Assembly (NCBI GenBank): GCA_019448385.1
Contig: JAGTXO010000052.1
Coordinates: 62,001 to 126,000 of the forward strand
Direction: 5' to 3'
DNA from: Diacronema lutheri
Taxonomy: Eukaryota; Haptophyta; Pavlovophyceae; Pavlovales; Pavlovaceae
Length of the DNA stretch: 64,000 nt
Of the stretch, positions 35,809 through 47,192 are shown one piece after another. A program made the translations under genes and the position numbers. Positions within the stretch are counted from its first letter, which is position 1, and each line of letters opens with the position of its first letter. Below the pieces are notes generated by a model. It saw only the letters and a program-made list of their open reading frames with translations, did not search any database and was not told where the DNA came from.

Positions 35809-38800
35809 TCATCGGCGCTGCAGGGAGCGGACGACGTGCAGCGCGATCGAGAGTTGCCGCTGCGATTCCGCGGCGGTGGGCAGCGCGAGGGACGAGACAA
35901 GACCTACGGCACGGACGTCGCGGACGTGCGGATGGCGAGCGGCGACAAGGTGGTGAGGTGTGCGCGTGGCAGTGGGCGGGCGCGACTCGAAACGCTCGCG
36001 CGCAGCGGCGGGCGGATCGGCACACGCGGCTTGGCCTCACGAGCGCGCCGCAGCGCCGCACGCCAACGCCGTACTTGCCTTCGCGGCGCGCGAGCCGCGG
36101 AAGTCGGGCCGCGGGTCGCTTTTGGACCGTGCGCTCACCCTGCTCGACGGCCGTCAGCACGGCGGGCACGCTCGCCGCGATCACCGGCTCCGACGGGTCG
36201 AGCGCGAGGAGGCAGTCGGAGAGCCAGCGCGCCTGCAGCGCCGGCCAGTCCGCGTCGAGGGCGCTCACGCGGCCGGACGGGCCGACGGTCGGCGGCGCGC
36301 CGAGGTGTGCGCCAATCTGCTGCAGGAGGGAGATGAGAACAATCTGCTTGGACGCCATCGTGCCTGCGCCGCGATGGCGGGAGCACGGTCACGGTCGGCG
36401 GCAGGACGCAGCGCGAGGTGCGAGATGCTCGCAGGCGGGCGAATGGCAGTCCGCCAGGCGCGCTCGCCCGCGCGCCCGCCCCTCGACAGGCGGACGCCCC
36501 ACTAGGCGCTGGGCAAGGGCAGCAGCAGAGCGTCCGCCTGGGCATTGGGCCACACCGCGCCGCAGCCCTAGAGCAGCAGCGGGCCGCCACAGCGGCGCGC
36601 ACTGGCGTTGTGGTCCGTCGATGAGATCAGCTCCTGCGGCTGCACCTGTGACATGAGCGTGAGGACGACCTCGCGGTCTGCGGACGAAAGCGCCGTCGCG
36701 AACGCCTTCTCCACAAAGCTGCGCCAGCGCAAAGCGCGCGCGCGGCGACGGCGTTTAGGCGGCGCAGCGCGCGGACGGAGGGGCGAACAGGCGAACGGCG
36801 CAAACGAGACCCGCGCGTGCGCGAGAGACCGCGCGCGCCCGTTGGCCGTGGCTCGTCGCTGCGCCCTCACCCGGCAACGCGCAGGCTGTCAATTTCCGCC
36901 ATCGCCTCGGCGCGCAGGTCGCGCGCTGGCGTCAGCGGCAGGCGCGCGGCGGTGAACGCGGTCGCGACGCGCGCGGCGGCCTCGGCGGCGGTGGCGTCAG
37001 TGGCCGGAGCGCGCGCGCCGGCGCCGGCGTGCACCGCCGCGCGCAGCGCCTCGAGCTCGAGCGTGACGGGCCGCAGCGCGGCGGCGACCGCGCGCTCGAT
37101 CATGGGCCCAAGTGCACCCTGCACGCTTTGCGCGAGCGCGGCCGTGACGCTCTGCGCGACGGGCGTGGCCACGGCGGCGAGCTGCGCGGCGCACGCCTCG
37201 GCGGCGGCGGACGCGGCGGCGGACGACGCTGCCGCACCGCCGCGCTCCACCGCGGCGAGCAGCTGCGCGCTCGCCTGCGCGACGGCGGCCTCGGTGGCGG
37301 GCACGAGCGCCCTCTCAAACTGCAAGCGCACGGCGTCGCCGACCGCCGCGGACGCCGCACCGTGGCTCGCGGCGAGCGTGTCCGCAAGCGCGCTGCGGCC
37401 CGCGCTCGCGAGCGCACTGCTCAGCTCCGGCGCGAGCGCGCCCGCGACGAGCGCGGCGGTCGCTGGCGCGCTCGCGCGCGCGCTCGCGTCGAGCGCGGCG
37501 GGGAGCGCCCGCTCGAGCGCCGCGCGCACGGATGCGTCCGCGGCGGCGGGCGTGCCGTCGATGCGCGCGCCGAGCGCGGCGCCGAGCGCCTTGCTGTTCG
37601 CCTCGATGCGCTGCGTGAGCGTCGCGAGCATCCGCTTCTCCGCTGACGAAACTTCCTTGGCTGCGCGCGCGCGGGTGGCGGTGCGTCGCATGGCGGCGGC
37701 GGCGGCGGTGCGCGGCGACGGCGGCGGCGACGCGGCAGAGGCGGCGCGCGGCGCGCGGGGCGTGCGCGCATCGCGCGGCGGCTTCAGCCGGGGGTGCGGC
37801 GTGCGGCCGCGCATGACGAGACGGCGCGAGGATAGAAAGGGGGTAGGGAGGGGGGGGGGGGTGGGGGGGGAAGAGGGGGTAGGGAGGGAGGGGGGGGGGG
37901 GGGGGGGGGGGGGGAGAGCGAGGCGTGGAAAGGTGCGCGTGGCGCGCACCAACATCAGCGAGCAGCGTGGCGCGCGCCTTGTCCGAAGCCGCGAGCGTCG
38001 CGGCCTCGGCGCGCTTCTGCGTGTTCAAAATCTGCTGCAGGGCCGCCATCGTTGTCGCATGCTGAGAGCCCGCCGCGGCGGCGGCGGCACCGAGCGCAGC
38101 GGTGGTCGATTCGGTCGTCAAGGCGGGCGACGCGGCGGCCGCGGCCGCGGCGGCCGCGACTGTCGCCGGCGCGGCGGGCGGCGGAGGCGACGTGGAGCCG
38201 TGCACAAGCGCACACGCGGCGGTCGGCGCGGGCGTGCGCGCGGCGGTCGCGCCGGCGGTCGAGGCGGCGGTCGCGGCGGCGGTCGCGGCGGCGGTCGCGG
38301 CGGAGGTCGCGGCGGGCTTGGGTCGCGAGAGCACTTGGATGGGCGAGGCGGTGGGCGCGGCGGCGGGCTTCTTCACAATGGCGGCGACGGCCGCCGTGCT
38401 CGGCGCCTTGCCCACGCAGGCCGCGTGGCCTCCCGCCGCCGGGCCCGACGCGCTTCCCGAGCTCATCGCGGCCGCGGCCGCGTCGATCGTCGCGTTCGTC
38501 GCCGACGCCGGACCGACGCCGGACGCGGGCGTCGGCGGCGGGACGGGCGGCGCGGTCACGCCGCTCGCGAGGCGCTTGAGCGCCGCCTCAAGGAATGCCG
38601 ATGGGGACGACGGCGGCTGCTTAGCGCCCGAGCCGAAGAGCGTGTCCGACGGGGCCAGCACCGACGACGGCGCGCGCGCGGCCGCGCGCGCGGCCGTGTC
38701 GGGTGGCGAGGCCGCCGCGGTGTCGGCGGCGGCGGCGTCCGCGCCGTCGCCGTTGGCTGCAGCGCACGCGGTGGCCTCGGACGCGGGCAGCGCCTCCGTT

Positions 38801-40374
38801 TTAAAGCCGAGCCGCTGGATCCCCTTGGCGTGCACGGCAAAGACGCTCAATTCAAAACCGGCGCCGGCGCCGAGCGCGGCCGGCGCGCCGAGGTCCGCGT
38901 GCTCGGCGGGCAGCCGCTCCTCGAGGGTCGGGCAGAAGGAGATCACGGGCTCGAGCGTGCGGAACGCGGCGGCCTCGACGAACCGAGCGCCGCCGCCGTC
39001 CGCGCCCACCGCCGTCGAGATCGCGAGCACGGCGCCCGACGTGCGCGAGCACAGCAGAACAAGCGGCGGCGCAAACGCGTCACCGCCCGCGCGCGCCGCC
39101 GTTGCAGCGCCCGCCGCCGCCGCGCCGTCGGCGGCGGCGGCCGGCGGCGGCGGCGGCAATGGCGGTGGCGCGCATGTGGCGAGCGTGTACGACGCGCCGT
39201 CGGCAGAGTCCAGCTCGACGCGAGATGCGAGCTCGCACAGCCCGCCGTGCAGCGGCTGAGTCCACAGTTCGAGCACGCGCGCGCCCTCCGAAGCTACCAG
39301 GAAAGTTCCGGGCGCGACGGGCCGCACCGCATCGAGCGGCGCGCACACGCCCGCGCCGGGCGTGCCGGCCGTGGGCACGCGGAGCATCGCAAAAGCCGGC
39401 GCGACGTGCGCGTTGCCCGCCAGGATGTGCGCGGGCGTGAGCGCGTGGAGGTCAAAGACGCGCACCTCGTCGGCCGTCGCGACCGCCAGGGCCGACCCCT
39501 CGGGCGTGAACGCGAGATCGCGCACGGCACCGTCGGCGGCCGCGCCGGCGCCGACGGAGAGCGGCAGCGCGGCCGGCTCCTGCGGCGCCGAGCCGGACGT
39601 CGGCTCAAGCGCCCACAGGCACAGCGCCTGCCCGTCAGCGAGGACACTTGCAAGGACGAGCGCGCCGCCCGCCGTGCGGCGCGGATCGGGCCGCCACAGC
39701 ACGCGGTCGGTCAAACCCGGGCGCGTCGTCGTCGAGCCCTCGTCAACCTGCAGCACGACGGACGATCTGCGCGCGCCGTGCGCCGCCGCGGCGGCGCGGC
39801 GCAGCGCGCGCGGTGAGGCCCGCTGCACGCGGCGGCGGGGAGGGGCGCGCGCGAGCGCGTACGCGAGCGTTCCATCGACCGACGAAAGCGCCCAGACGAA
39901 GAGGCGACCATCGTTACCAACGGCGGCGAGCAGGCTCTCCGTCTCCTCCTTGCCGTCGTCATCGTCCTCGCCCTCCTGCGCCGCCGCGTCGTCCGCCGGC
40001 AGCGGCGAGAGCGCCATGTCGGCGGCAAAGTCCGTGAAGCCACGCAGCAGCTCGCGCGTCGCGTCCGCGCGGTTGATCACGCGGATCATGCCACCTGGCA
40101 CGCACGCACGCGCGGGCGAAGAGACGAGCGGGTGGGCGAATGGGCGGCGACGCGCGCGCATGCGCGCGCGCGAGCGATCACGCGGGAGAGCGAGCGCGGC
40201 GGCGGACGCCGTACCGCGGATGGCGTAGCAGATGTACTCGCCGTTGACGGCGATGAGCGTACCGCGGCGTACCCCCAGGTCGTTTGCGTAGAGCGTGATC
40301 GTCGACGCCTCGAGCTCTTCCTTGGGCAGGCTGTCGACGTCAATGTTCGCCATCGCGGCCAGCATGGTCGGCAT
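35809..40374 (-). CDS. EDC4: EDC4/Varicose (Ge-1), mRNA decapping scaffold
   Basis: Scaffold of the DCP1-DCP2 decapping complex in P-bodies. Predicted 1176 residues; human EDC4 is about 1400. Exons on the minus strand: 40374-40215, 40094-37950, 37660-36871, 36718-36603, 36363-36139, 35903-35809. The N-terminal WD40 part includes IRVINRADATRELLRGFTDF and AVGNDGRLFVWAL. The middle is Ala/Pro-rich. The C-terminal helical domain runs AKEVSSAEKRMLATLTQRIE through FVEKAFATALSSADREVVLT to VLISLLQQIGAHLG, DPSEPVIAASVPAVLTAVEQ and a final helix QRQLSIALHVVRSLQRR. The last two exons were found only by following this conserved C-terminus. Start: first true ATG at 40374; ATGs at 40365 and 40353 are also possible. 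Confidence 0.88.
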
Positions 40375-40604
40375 GGCTGCGCGCAAGCTTCACAGCGATC
40401 ATGAGGTACGATGGCGGCCGCCCCTCGACGGAACTGACTCAAGGACGACTGGACGAGCTCCGGACTGGAACGAGGACGTGCGGCGGCTCGGCGAGCCGCG
40501 CACGCGCGCGTGTACGTGCTGCATCTACACCGGCACGGCTCCAACATTCCCGAGAAGATCGACGCACGAGCCGTCACTCGTCAGTCGTGGCTCGTCACGT
40601 GACG

Positions 40605-43587
40605 TCACGTGAAGAGGAGGTCCGACGTGCACGACGCGCTCGTCTGCAGACGGACGGCGCCGGGCGGCGCGACCTCATCCTCAGCGCTCCGTGCGAGGCG
40701 CGCACCACGCGGCTGGTCGCGCTGTCCGTGCGCTTGGCCGCCAACGGCGGGCTGGCGCCGCTCGCCGCCGCCTGCGATCGGCCATCGCGCCGCCGCGCCT
40801 GGCATGACAAGCGGCGAGCCGTTCGGTCCGAGCACGCGCGCGCCCGCCGATTCGAACGCAACGAGCCAGCCGCGAAAGGTGCGCTCGTTGGGCGCGCGGA
40901 GAGTGAGCGACCTGCCGACCGCGTCGACGCGGAACTCGAGCGGCGGTGGCGCGTTGACATCGGCGCCGCCTCCGCCCACACCGCCCGTTCGCCCGCGGCC
41001 ATTTGGACTTGAACGCGCGGGGCGCAGCGGTGTCAAGCTTGGCACCTCCCTCAGGAGCTGCACGCTGCTCACGGCGAGCATCACGGCGGGCGTCTCCGCC
41101 TCGTGCGCGCGCGAGTAGGCGAGGATGGCGGACGGCGACCCGCGCCGCTTGTAGAGGCGGAAGTACCTCCTGTAGTGCCGCGCGGCCGGGTCAGCAGATT
41201 TGGAAAAAAAAGAGGGTAGGCGGGCGGGCGAGTGGTCGCATTGAGAGCAAGAGTGTCCGGGGTGCGGCACCAACGGCCGCGCAGCCGGACAGCGCGTGGC
41301 GCGCGCGCAACCCCACGGGCATGAAGCGACCGGCACGCGCGGAGCACCCACGGCACGGACACACCCGACTGAGCAATGAACACACTGCCATGGCAGAAGT
41401 GAACAGCTGTTGACGTGGAGCACGCGCCCGGCGCCGGCGCGCGCGGGTGTGAGAGGGGCCGCGCCGAAGAAGGGCGGGGGGTCTCTCGGGCGCGCACCGC
41501 TCCCAATTGCGCAAAAAATCGCCCAGCGCGCGCCGCAGACCCGTGTTGCTCGTCGCGCCGCCGCTCAGCTTGTCGAGCGCGCCTTCGAGCAGCAGCGCGT
41601 CGTCGGGCGGCGGCTGCCGCGCGTGCAGGGCGCCGTCGCTGCTGCTCGCGCTCACGTCGCCTGCGGTCGTGCGGTCCGTGTCGAGCGCCGCCGCGTCCGC
41701 GTCGCGCTCCGCGCCCGGCACCGCCGAGCCGGACGCGCGCGCGCTGCGCGCCGACGCGGGTGCACGCGGCGGGTGGGCGGGCGAAGTGCTGCGCGAGTTG
41801 CCCGCGCTCAGCGTGCTCGCGGCGCTGCTCGTCGCCGAGAGTGTCGCGTCCGAGCCGTTGCCATTGCCGCTCGCCTCGCCGCCGCCGCCCCTCGCGCCGC
41901 CGCGCAGGCCGCCGCCCGCAACTGCGCTGTGCGGCAGAGAGCGCGCAGGCCCGCTCGAAACGGGGCCCCGGCCCGCCGCGGCCGCGGCGCGCGCGCGCGC
42001 GAGGCCAACGCTCACCCCGCCGCACGACGGCCGCTCGGCCACCGCGCCCGCGCCCGCGCCTGCGCCGACGCGCGCGGCGCGCTCGCCACGCGGCGGCGCG
42101 GCGCGCACGTCGGCGGGCGTCTCGCCGAGTGCGGCGATGAGAATCGTCATGTTGTCCGCCGCATCGCCAAAGATGTGCGCCGCGCTCACCCTCGCGCGCT
42201 CGCACAGCTCGTGCGCGGCGCGGCGCGCGCCGAGCACGTCGCCATCGCGCAACCGTTGCGCGATTGGCTCGACGAGAAGTGTAACGGCCGACGGCTCAAG
42301 CGCGTCCCACAGGCCGTCTGACGCGAGCACGAGGATCGGCGGGAGCGACGGCGGTCGCGCGGGCATTGGCGCGCGCTCGTGCGCTGCCGCTGCCGTCGCT
42401 GTCGCCGCCGACGCCGCGACGACGGGCCGCGCGCCCGCCGTGCCGTCCGCCGCGCCGGCCGGCCCGAGCCCGTCGAGCTTGAGCGTCACCACTTCCGGGT
42501 GCTCGGTGACGCCAAACGCGTGATGGAGGCAGTCGCCGAGCGAGCGCGTCATCGTGAGCGCCTGCTCAGCGACGGCGTACGCCTTGCCGCCGCGCCCGCG
42601 CAGCACGTGCCCATCCGGTGTGAGCACGAGCGAGTGGAGCTCGCCTCGCACGTTCTTCGCGAGCACGTCTGCAGCGGCCGCGCGCGCGATGGCCGCCTGG
42701 GACGGCGCGGTGAGCAGCGGCACGAGCGACGGCGGGAGTGACGGGAGCGGCGGGAGTGACGACGCCGGCGGCGCCGACGCAGCCGCGCGTCCGAACCCGA
42801 AGAGCGCCGCGGCTGACGCGATCGACTCGGACGCCACCGTCTCGAAAGGCGAGCCGACGCCTCCGCCATCGCCCGCGCCTCCTTCGCTCCAGATGGGAAT
42901 GGGCTCGGGCGCGTCGTAGACGAAACGCAGCAGACGCCCTTCCGCGCTGCCGCGCACGCGCACGAACTCGCGCGCGTTGACCGGCGTGTGATCTTCGAGC
43001 GCCGGCAGGCACATGAGGCCGGCGCCACGCGCCGCGCCCGACGGCGGCGGGCTGCGCGCGGCGCTGGGCGCGTGGTGGGCCGGCGGCAGCGGCGGCGGCG
43101 CGGCTTCGACCGCATCGCTAAAGATCATCGCGCTCGAATCGCCGCAGCTCGCGACGACCAGCTCGCGCGCGGCGCGCAGCAGCACGCATACGGTCGCGGT
43201 CGCGCCGCCGTCCAGCGCCTCCCACGGCGGCGCGCCGTCGTCCACGTCGGCGAGCTCGGCGGTGCGAAGCAGAACGCCACCGACGGCGACGCACGTCGGT
43301 TCTGCTACGCGCATCGCCGCGAGCACGTCCGCGTGCGCGCGCGCGAACGCCGCGTCGAGGACGGCCGCGGGGCGCGCGACGAGCTCCGCGCCGTTCGTGA
43401 TGAGCGCATCGCGCATGCTCGCCGCGGCGGTCGTGGCGGCGAGAAAGCCATGCTCCTTGCCGTGCCCATCGAAGACGGCCCACACCTCCGCGCCGGGCAG
43501 ACTCAGCGTGAACGACGCGTCCTGGTTCTCAGAGTACCCTCCTCGATCCGTGAACTCGCAGATGGTCCCCATATTGCCCCCACGCAT
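40605..43587 (-). CDS. PP2C-type protein phosphatase with C-terminal PH domain
   Basis: Metal-dependent Ser/Thr phosphatase of 884 residues in two exons, 43587-41498 and 41169-40605. PP2C motifs: YSENQD (Asp23), VFDGHG (Asp40), VASCGDSSAM, TMTRSLGD, VLASDGLWD (Asp about 423) and DNMTILIA (Asp about 477); all expected metal-binding aspartates are present. A roughly 180-residue Ala/Ser/Gly linker follows, then a PH domain at about 670-805: EGALDKLSGG ... NWERRYFRLYKRRG ... SLTLRAPNERTFRGWLVAF. The WERRYF start of the PH domain exists only after splicing CG|G, which supports the fusion. A PH domain suggests phosphoinositide-directed targeting to membrane. The start is the first true ATG; it sits in an AT-rich patch, so an upstream exon is possible. 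Confidence 0.85.
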
Positions 43588-44247
43588 ATTATTAAAAGGT
43601 GTCGTACCGATATTGGAACGTAATTGCGTAACAATGTCGGTCGTAAAAACACGTTCGATCGGGCGCCGCACCGCGCGGACTTCCGACCCCACCCACGGTC
43701 ATGGCCCGGAGGAAAAGCCGGACCAAGAGACTCGCGAAGGTCTTGAAGATCTTGACCTGCTGACGGCGGTGCTGCTTGCAGCTTGACCCCTTGCAATCAG
43801 ACAGTTCCCTGCCTCAGGTTCCGATGTACAGCTCTCGACCCTTCCCACTGGTCGCGCGGCCGTGCGCCGGGCGGCGGAGCTGCGAGCGTCGCGTATGCTC
43901 GCGAGAGGCGAGAGCAATCGCTGCCGACACGGGCGCCGTCGAGCGGTGCGCGGCGTGCTGCAGCAGCGGCGCTTGGTCCGATGGCCTCGATCGGCATGGA
44001 TGACGCACAGATGAGCGCCTCGCGCGCGCAAGAGTTCGCGCGGCCGACCTTCCCGCCGCCGCGCGGCGCGAAGCGCACCATCGCGTCCCGGCGCGCTCGC
44101 CCTTCACCCATCCGACGCAAACCGAGCGATCACGCGTTTCGATTTTCGAGCCTTCGTGCTCGAGTTTGCATCGATTTCCCGCGGGTTTGCTCCGCAAGGC
44201 CGCCGGTCGACGCGGCCCTGCGCCGCGCCCGGCGCCGCGGGTGGGCG
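43588..44247. promoter_or_regulatory. divergent promoter region, PP2C-PH and ARP2
   Basis: This 660-bp head-to-head space includes an AT-rich patch at 43560-43650 (ttattaaaagg on the plus strand) that overlaps the PP2C start. Open frame continues upstream of the ARP2 ATG without stop but has no ARP2 homology, so it is treated as 5' UTR. No other element recognised. Confidence 0.45.
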
Positions 44248-45414
44248 ATGCAGACGCGCGACAAGGTGGTGGTGTGCGACAATGGGACTGGCTTCGTCAA
44301 GTGCGGATTTGCGGGGGACAACTTCCCGCGGCACGTCTTCCCGAGCATGGTCGGCCGGCCCATCCTCCGCTCCGACGAGCACGTCGCGGCCGACGTCGCG
44401 ATGAAGGACCTGATGGTCGGCGACGAGGCGGCAGCCGCGCGTGCGCACCTGGAGATCAGCTACCCGTTGGACAACGGGATCATCCGCTCGTGGGAGGACA
44501 TGCAGCACGTTTGGGACTACACCTGGGACAAGCTCCGCATCGACCCGACCGAGTGCAAGGTGATGCTGACGGAGCCGCCGATGAACCCAAAGTCCAACCG
44601 CGAGAAGCTCGTCGAAGTCATGTTTGAGAAGTATGGGTTTGAGGGCGTGCACGTGAGCATCCAGGCGGTACTCACGCTCTACGCGCAAGGTCTCCTCACC
44701 GGCGTCGTCGTCGACTCGGGCGACGGCGTCACGCACATCGTACCCGTGTACGAGGGCTATGCGCTGCCGCACCTGATCCGCAGGCTCGATGTTGCCGGCC
44801 GGCACATCACGTCCTACCTGATCAAGCTGCTGTTGCTGCGCGGCTACGCGTTCAATCGCACCGCCGACTTTGACACGATCCGCGAGGTGAAGGAGAAGCT
44901 GTGCTACGTCTGCTACGACCACGAGCTCGAGCGCCGGCTGGCGCTCGAGACGACGACCGTCACGCAGGCGTACACGCTGCCCGACGGGCGCGTGATCAAG
45001 GTGGGCGCCGAGCGCTTTGAGTGCGCCGAGGCGCTCTTCAGCCCGCAGCGCATCGACGTCGACTCGAAGGGCATCGCCGAGCTCATCTTCGATGTGATCC
45101 AGTCGGCGGACATTGATTGCCGGCCGGACTTTTACAAGCACATCGTGCTGTCCGGCGGCTCGACCATGTACCCAGGCCTGCCCTCGCGCCTCGAGAAGGA
45201 GGTGACGCAGCTCTACGTCGACAACGTCCTCGGCGGCGACCGCGAGAAGCTCTCGCGCTTCAAGCTGCGGATCGAGGACCCGCCGCGCCGCAAGCACATG
45301 GTGTACATGGGCGCGGCGGTGCTCGCGGACATCATGAAGGACAAGCCCGAATTCTGGATGAGCAAGGCCGAATACGAGGAGCAGGGTCTCGGCGTACTCG
45401 CAAAGTGCTTCTGA
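44248..45414 (+). CDS. ARP2: actin-related protein 2 (ARP2)
   Basis: Nucleotide-binding subunit of the Arp2/3 complex that nucleates branched actin filaments in the cytoplasm. Intronless, 388 residues, the usual family length (human 394). Alignable along its whole length: [108 protein letters not shown] and [20 protein letters not shown]. The ATG at 44248 gives [13 protein letters not shown], matching the normal ARP2 N-terminus. Lack of introns is notable beside its intron-bearing neighbours. Confidence 0.97.
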   Translation: MQTRDKVVVCDNGTGFVKCGFAGDNFPRHVFPSMVGRPILRSDEHVAADVAMKDLMVGDEAAAARAHLEISYPLDNGIIRSWEDMQHVWDYTWDKLRIDPTECKVMLTEPPMNPKSNREKLVEVMFEKYGFEGVHVSIQAVLTLYAQGLLTGVVVDSGDGVTHIVPVYEGYALPHLIRRLDVAGRHITSYLIKLLLLRGYAFNRTADFDTIREVKEKLCYVCYDHELERRLALETTTVTQAYTLPDGRVIKVGAERFECAEALFSPQRIDVDSKGIAELIFDVIQSADIDCRPDFYKHIVLSGGSTMYPGLPSRLEKEVTQLYVDNVLGGDREKLSRFKLRIEDPPRRKHMVYMGAAVLADIMKDKPEFWMSKAEYEEQGLGVLAKCF

Positions 45415-45584
45415 GCATGGATGAGCGGCAGGCGACCGCGGGTGCCGGAGCAGGAGCCGGCCTGCCGACTGCCGTTCCCAGAATTGGATCTGACTGTGAA
45501 CTGGACTGTATGTGACCATACTCCGAGCCCGCGCAAAATTCTGGACGGAGGGCGAAGTGGAAGTCTGCCGCCCGTCCAAATCGG

Positions 45585-46903
45585 ATGGTGTTCACCATGT
45601 CGTTCTCCCTCGCGCTCGCCGTCGCAGCACCGCGCTCGTTCATGAGCCACCTGGCCCGGCCGTCGGCGTTCGGCCCATCGTTTATGCCGATGTCGCTCGC
45701 CAAGTTCCCAGCGGCGCTCGCGGCGGCGGCGCGCGCCAACGTGCTCGACGAGTGGCGCGCGCGCGCGGAGCCTGCGTGGCCGGGCTGGTTCGCGTCAATG
45801 CAGGAGGGCGATGCGGTCGGCAAGCCGGCCACCGAGCGCATGGCGGAGTCCGCATCCTCCACCAAGGACGAGGTCAAGAAGCAGGCGGGCGAGATGGGCG
45901 AGCGCGCGCGCGGCGCCGGGGAGCAGGCCCAGGAAGACGCCGCGCACGGCGCGCAGCGGCTGCAGGACGAGTCCGAGTCACGCACGGAGAAGGCGAGGCA
46001 GGCGACTTCGGAGGGCCTGTCAAGCCTGCGCGGTGCGCGCGCGCACGCTCGCGTCTCCGCGCTTTGCGCCCCTCACGCCCAGCGCCCGCCCACTCTCCGC
46101 CGCTCACACCGCACGCGATTGCCCGGCACGCGTTCCTCCGCCACGACGCAGACAAGGCGGCGGAGAAGCTGTCCAACGCCAAGGAGGCGGTGAAGGAGAC
46201 GTTTGGCATGGCGTCGGAGCGCGCGCACGACGCCAAGGACAGCGCTTCGCGCGGCGCGGGCGAGGTCCTTGACGCGAACGCCCAGGCTGCAGAGCGCGGG
46301 CGCGACGCGATGGACGAGCAGGCGCGCGAGGCGCGCAAGGCGACGCGCGAAGGCGCCTCGTACGTCAGCGGTGCGCGCGGCGCAGCATCGCAGCGCGCTG
46401 ACAGTATCGCGCGTGCGCACGCTCGCGCCGCGCCCGCGCCCCGCAGCGCACGGCTTCACCGCCGCGCGCCCCGACGCGTCCGCTGTGCGCAGAGCCGCTC
46501 TCCAACGCCAAGGAGGCGGTGAAGGAGACGGCGAGCTCGGCATCCGACCGCGCGCACGACGCGAAGGAGTCGATCAAGGACAGCGCCTCGCACCGCACGC
46601 AGCAGGCCAAGGAGTCGGCCGAGTCGGTTGCGGAGAAAGCCAAGGGCGCCACCAAGGAGAGCGGCTCATACGTTGGCGGTGCGCGCACGCGAGCGCCTCG
46701 CTGCCGCGATCGCGCCGCGCGCGAGCCGCGAGCCTCGCGCGCGGGTGTCTCGTGCACCCCCACGCTCATGTGCGCCCGCATGTGGCGGAACGCCCGTTGC
46801 GCCCACTTCTCGCGTCGGCGCGTGTGGCGCAGAGAAGCTGTCCAACGCCAAGGAGACGGTGAAGGACACGTTGGGCATGAACAAGGGCGAGCAGCACCCG
46901 TAG
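45585..46903 (+). CDS. LEA group 3-like protein with repeated exons
   Basis: Predicted 307 residues in four exons: 45585-46032, 46152-46370, 46493-46678, 46833-46903. The N-terminus (MSFSLALAVAAP then a basic, hydroxylated stretch) looks like a signal or organelle transit sequence. The rest is an amphipathic, Ala/Lys/Glu/Ser-rich helix of the late-embryogenesis-abundant type, which protects proteins and membranes in dehydration or freezing. Each downstream exon opens with a version of KLSNAKEAVKET and all three introns are phase 1, so exons can be added or lost without breaking frame. Function is inferred from composition and the repeat; the exact LEA subgroup is not certain. Confidence 0.7.
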
Positions 46904-47192
46904 GACGGCGTGCATGCTGCAGCACTGGTTGCTGTGTCCGCGTGGGCCTGGCCTCTGGGCTCGCCCACGCACTGTGCGCATGCCATGTTTGCTGGGGCCA
47001 CGTCCCCTGGCCGCACGGAGCAAAGGAAGGTGCGGATGAGCCGTCCAAATCGACTCGGATGAAGGACGGAAGGTGTACGTATCGTCGCATCGCGGGAAAC
47101 TGAAGAGAAAACGGGAAAGGGCGGCAAGGTCAGGTGCAGCAGCACACACGTTGGCGAGCGGTGCGGTGTCCAGGCGCGAGGACCGCGCTCGC

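Noticed and set aside
37856-37920. Frame reading Gly/Pro runs between EDC4 exons
   Set aside because: It is the G/C homopolymer tract of an intron; family sequence resumes only beyond it.
41191-41497. C-terminal extension of PP2C ending in a hydrophobic stretch
   Set aside because: It is read-through into the intron; splicing at 41497 restores a PH domain.
43588-43692. Longer PP2C N-terminus (GSEVRAVRRPIERV...)
   Set aside because: It starts on GTG, has no family match and overlaps an AT-rich promoter-like patch.
43783-44247. 155-residue N-terminal extension of ARP2
   Set aside because: ARP2 proteins start near [13 protein letters not shown]; the upstream frame has no homology and is probably 5' UTR.
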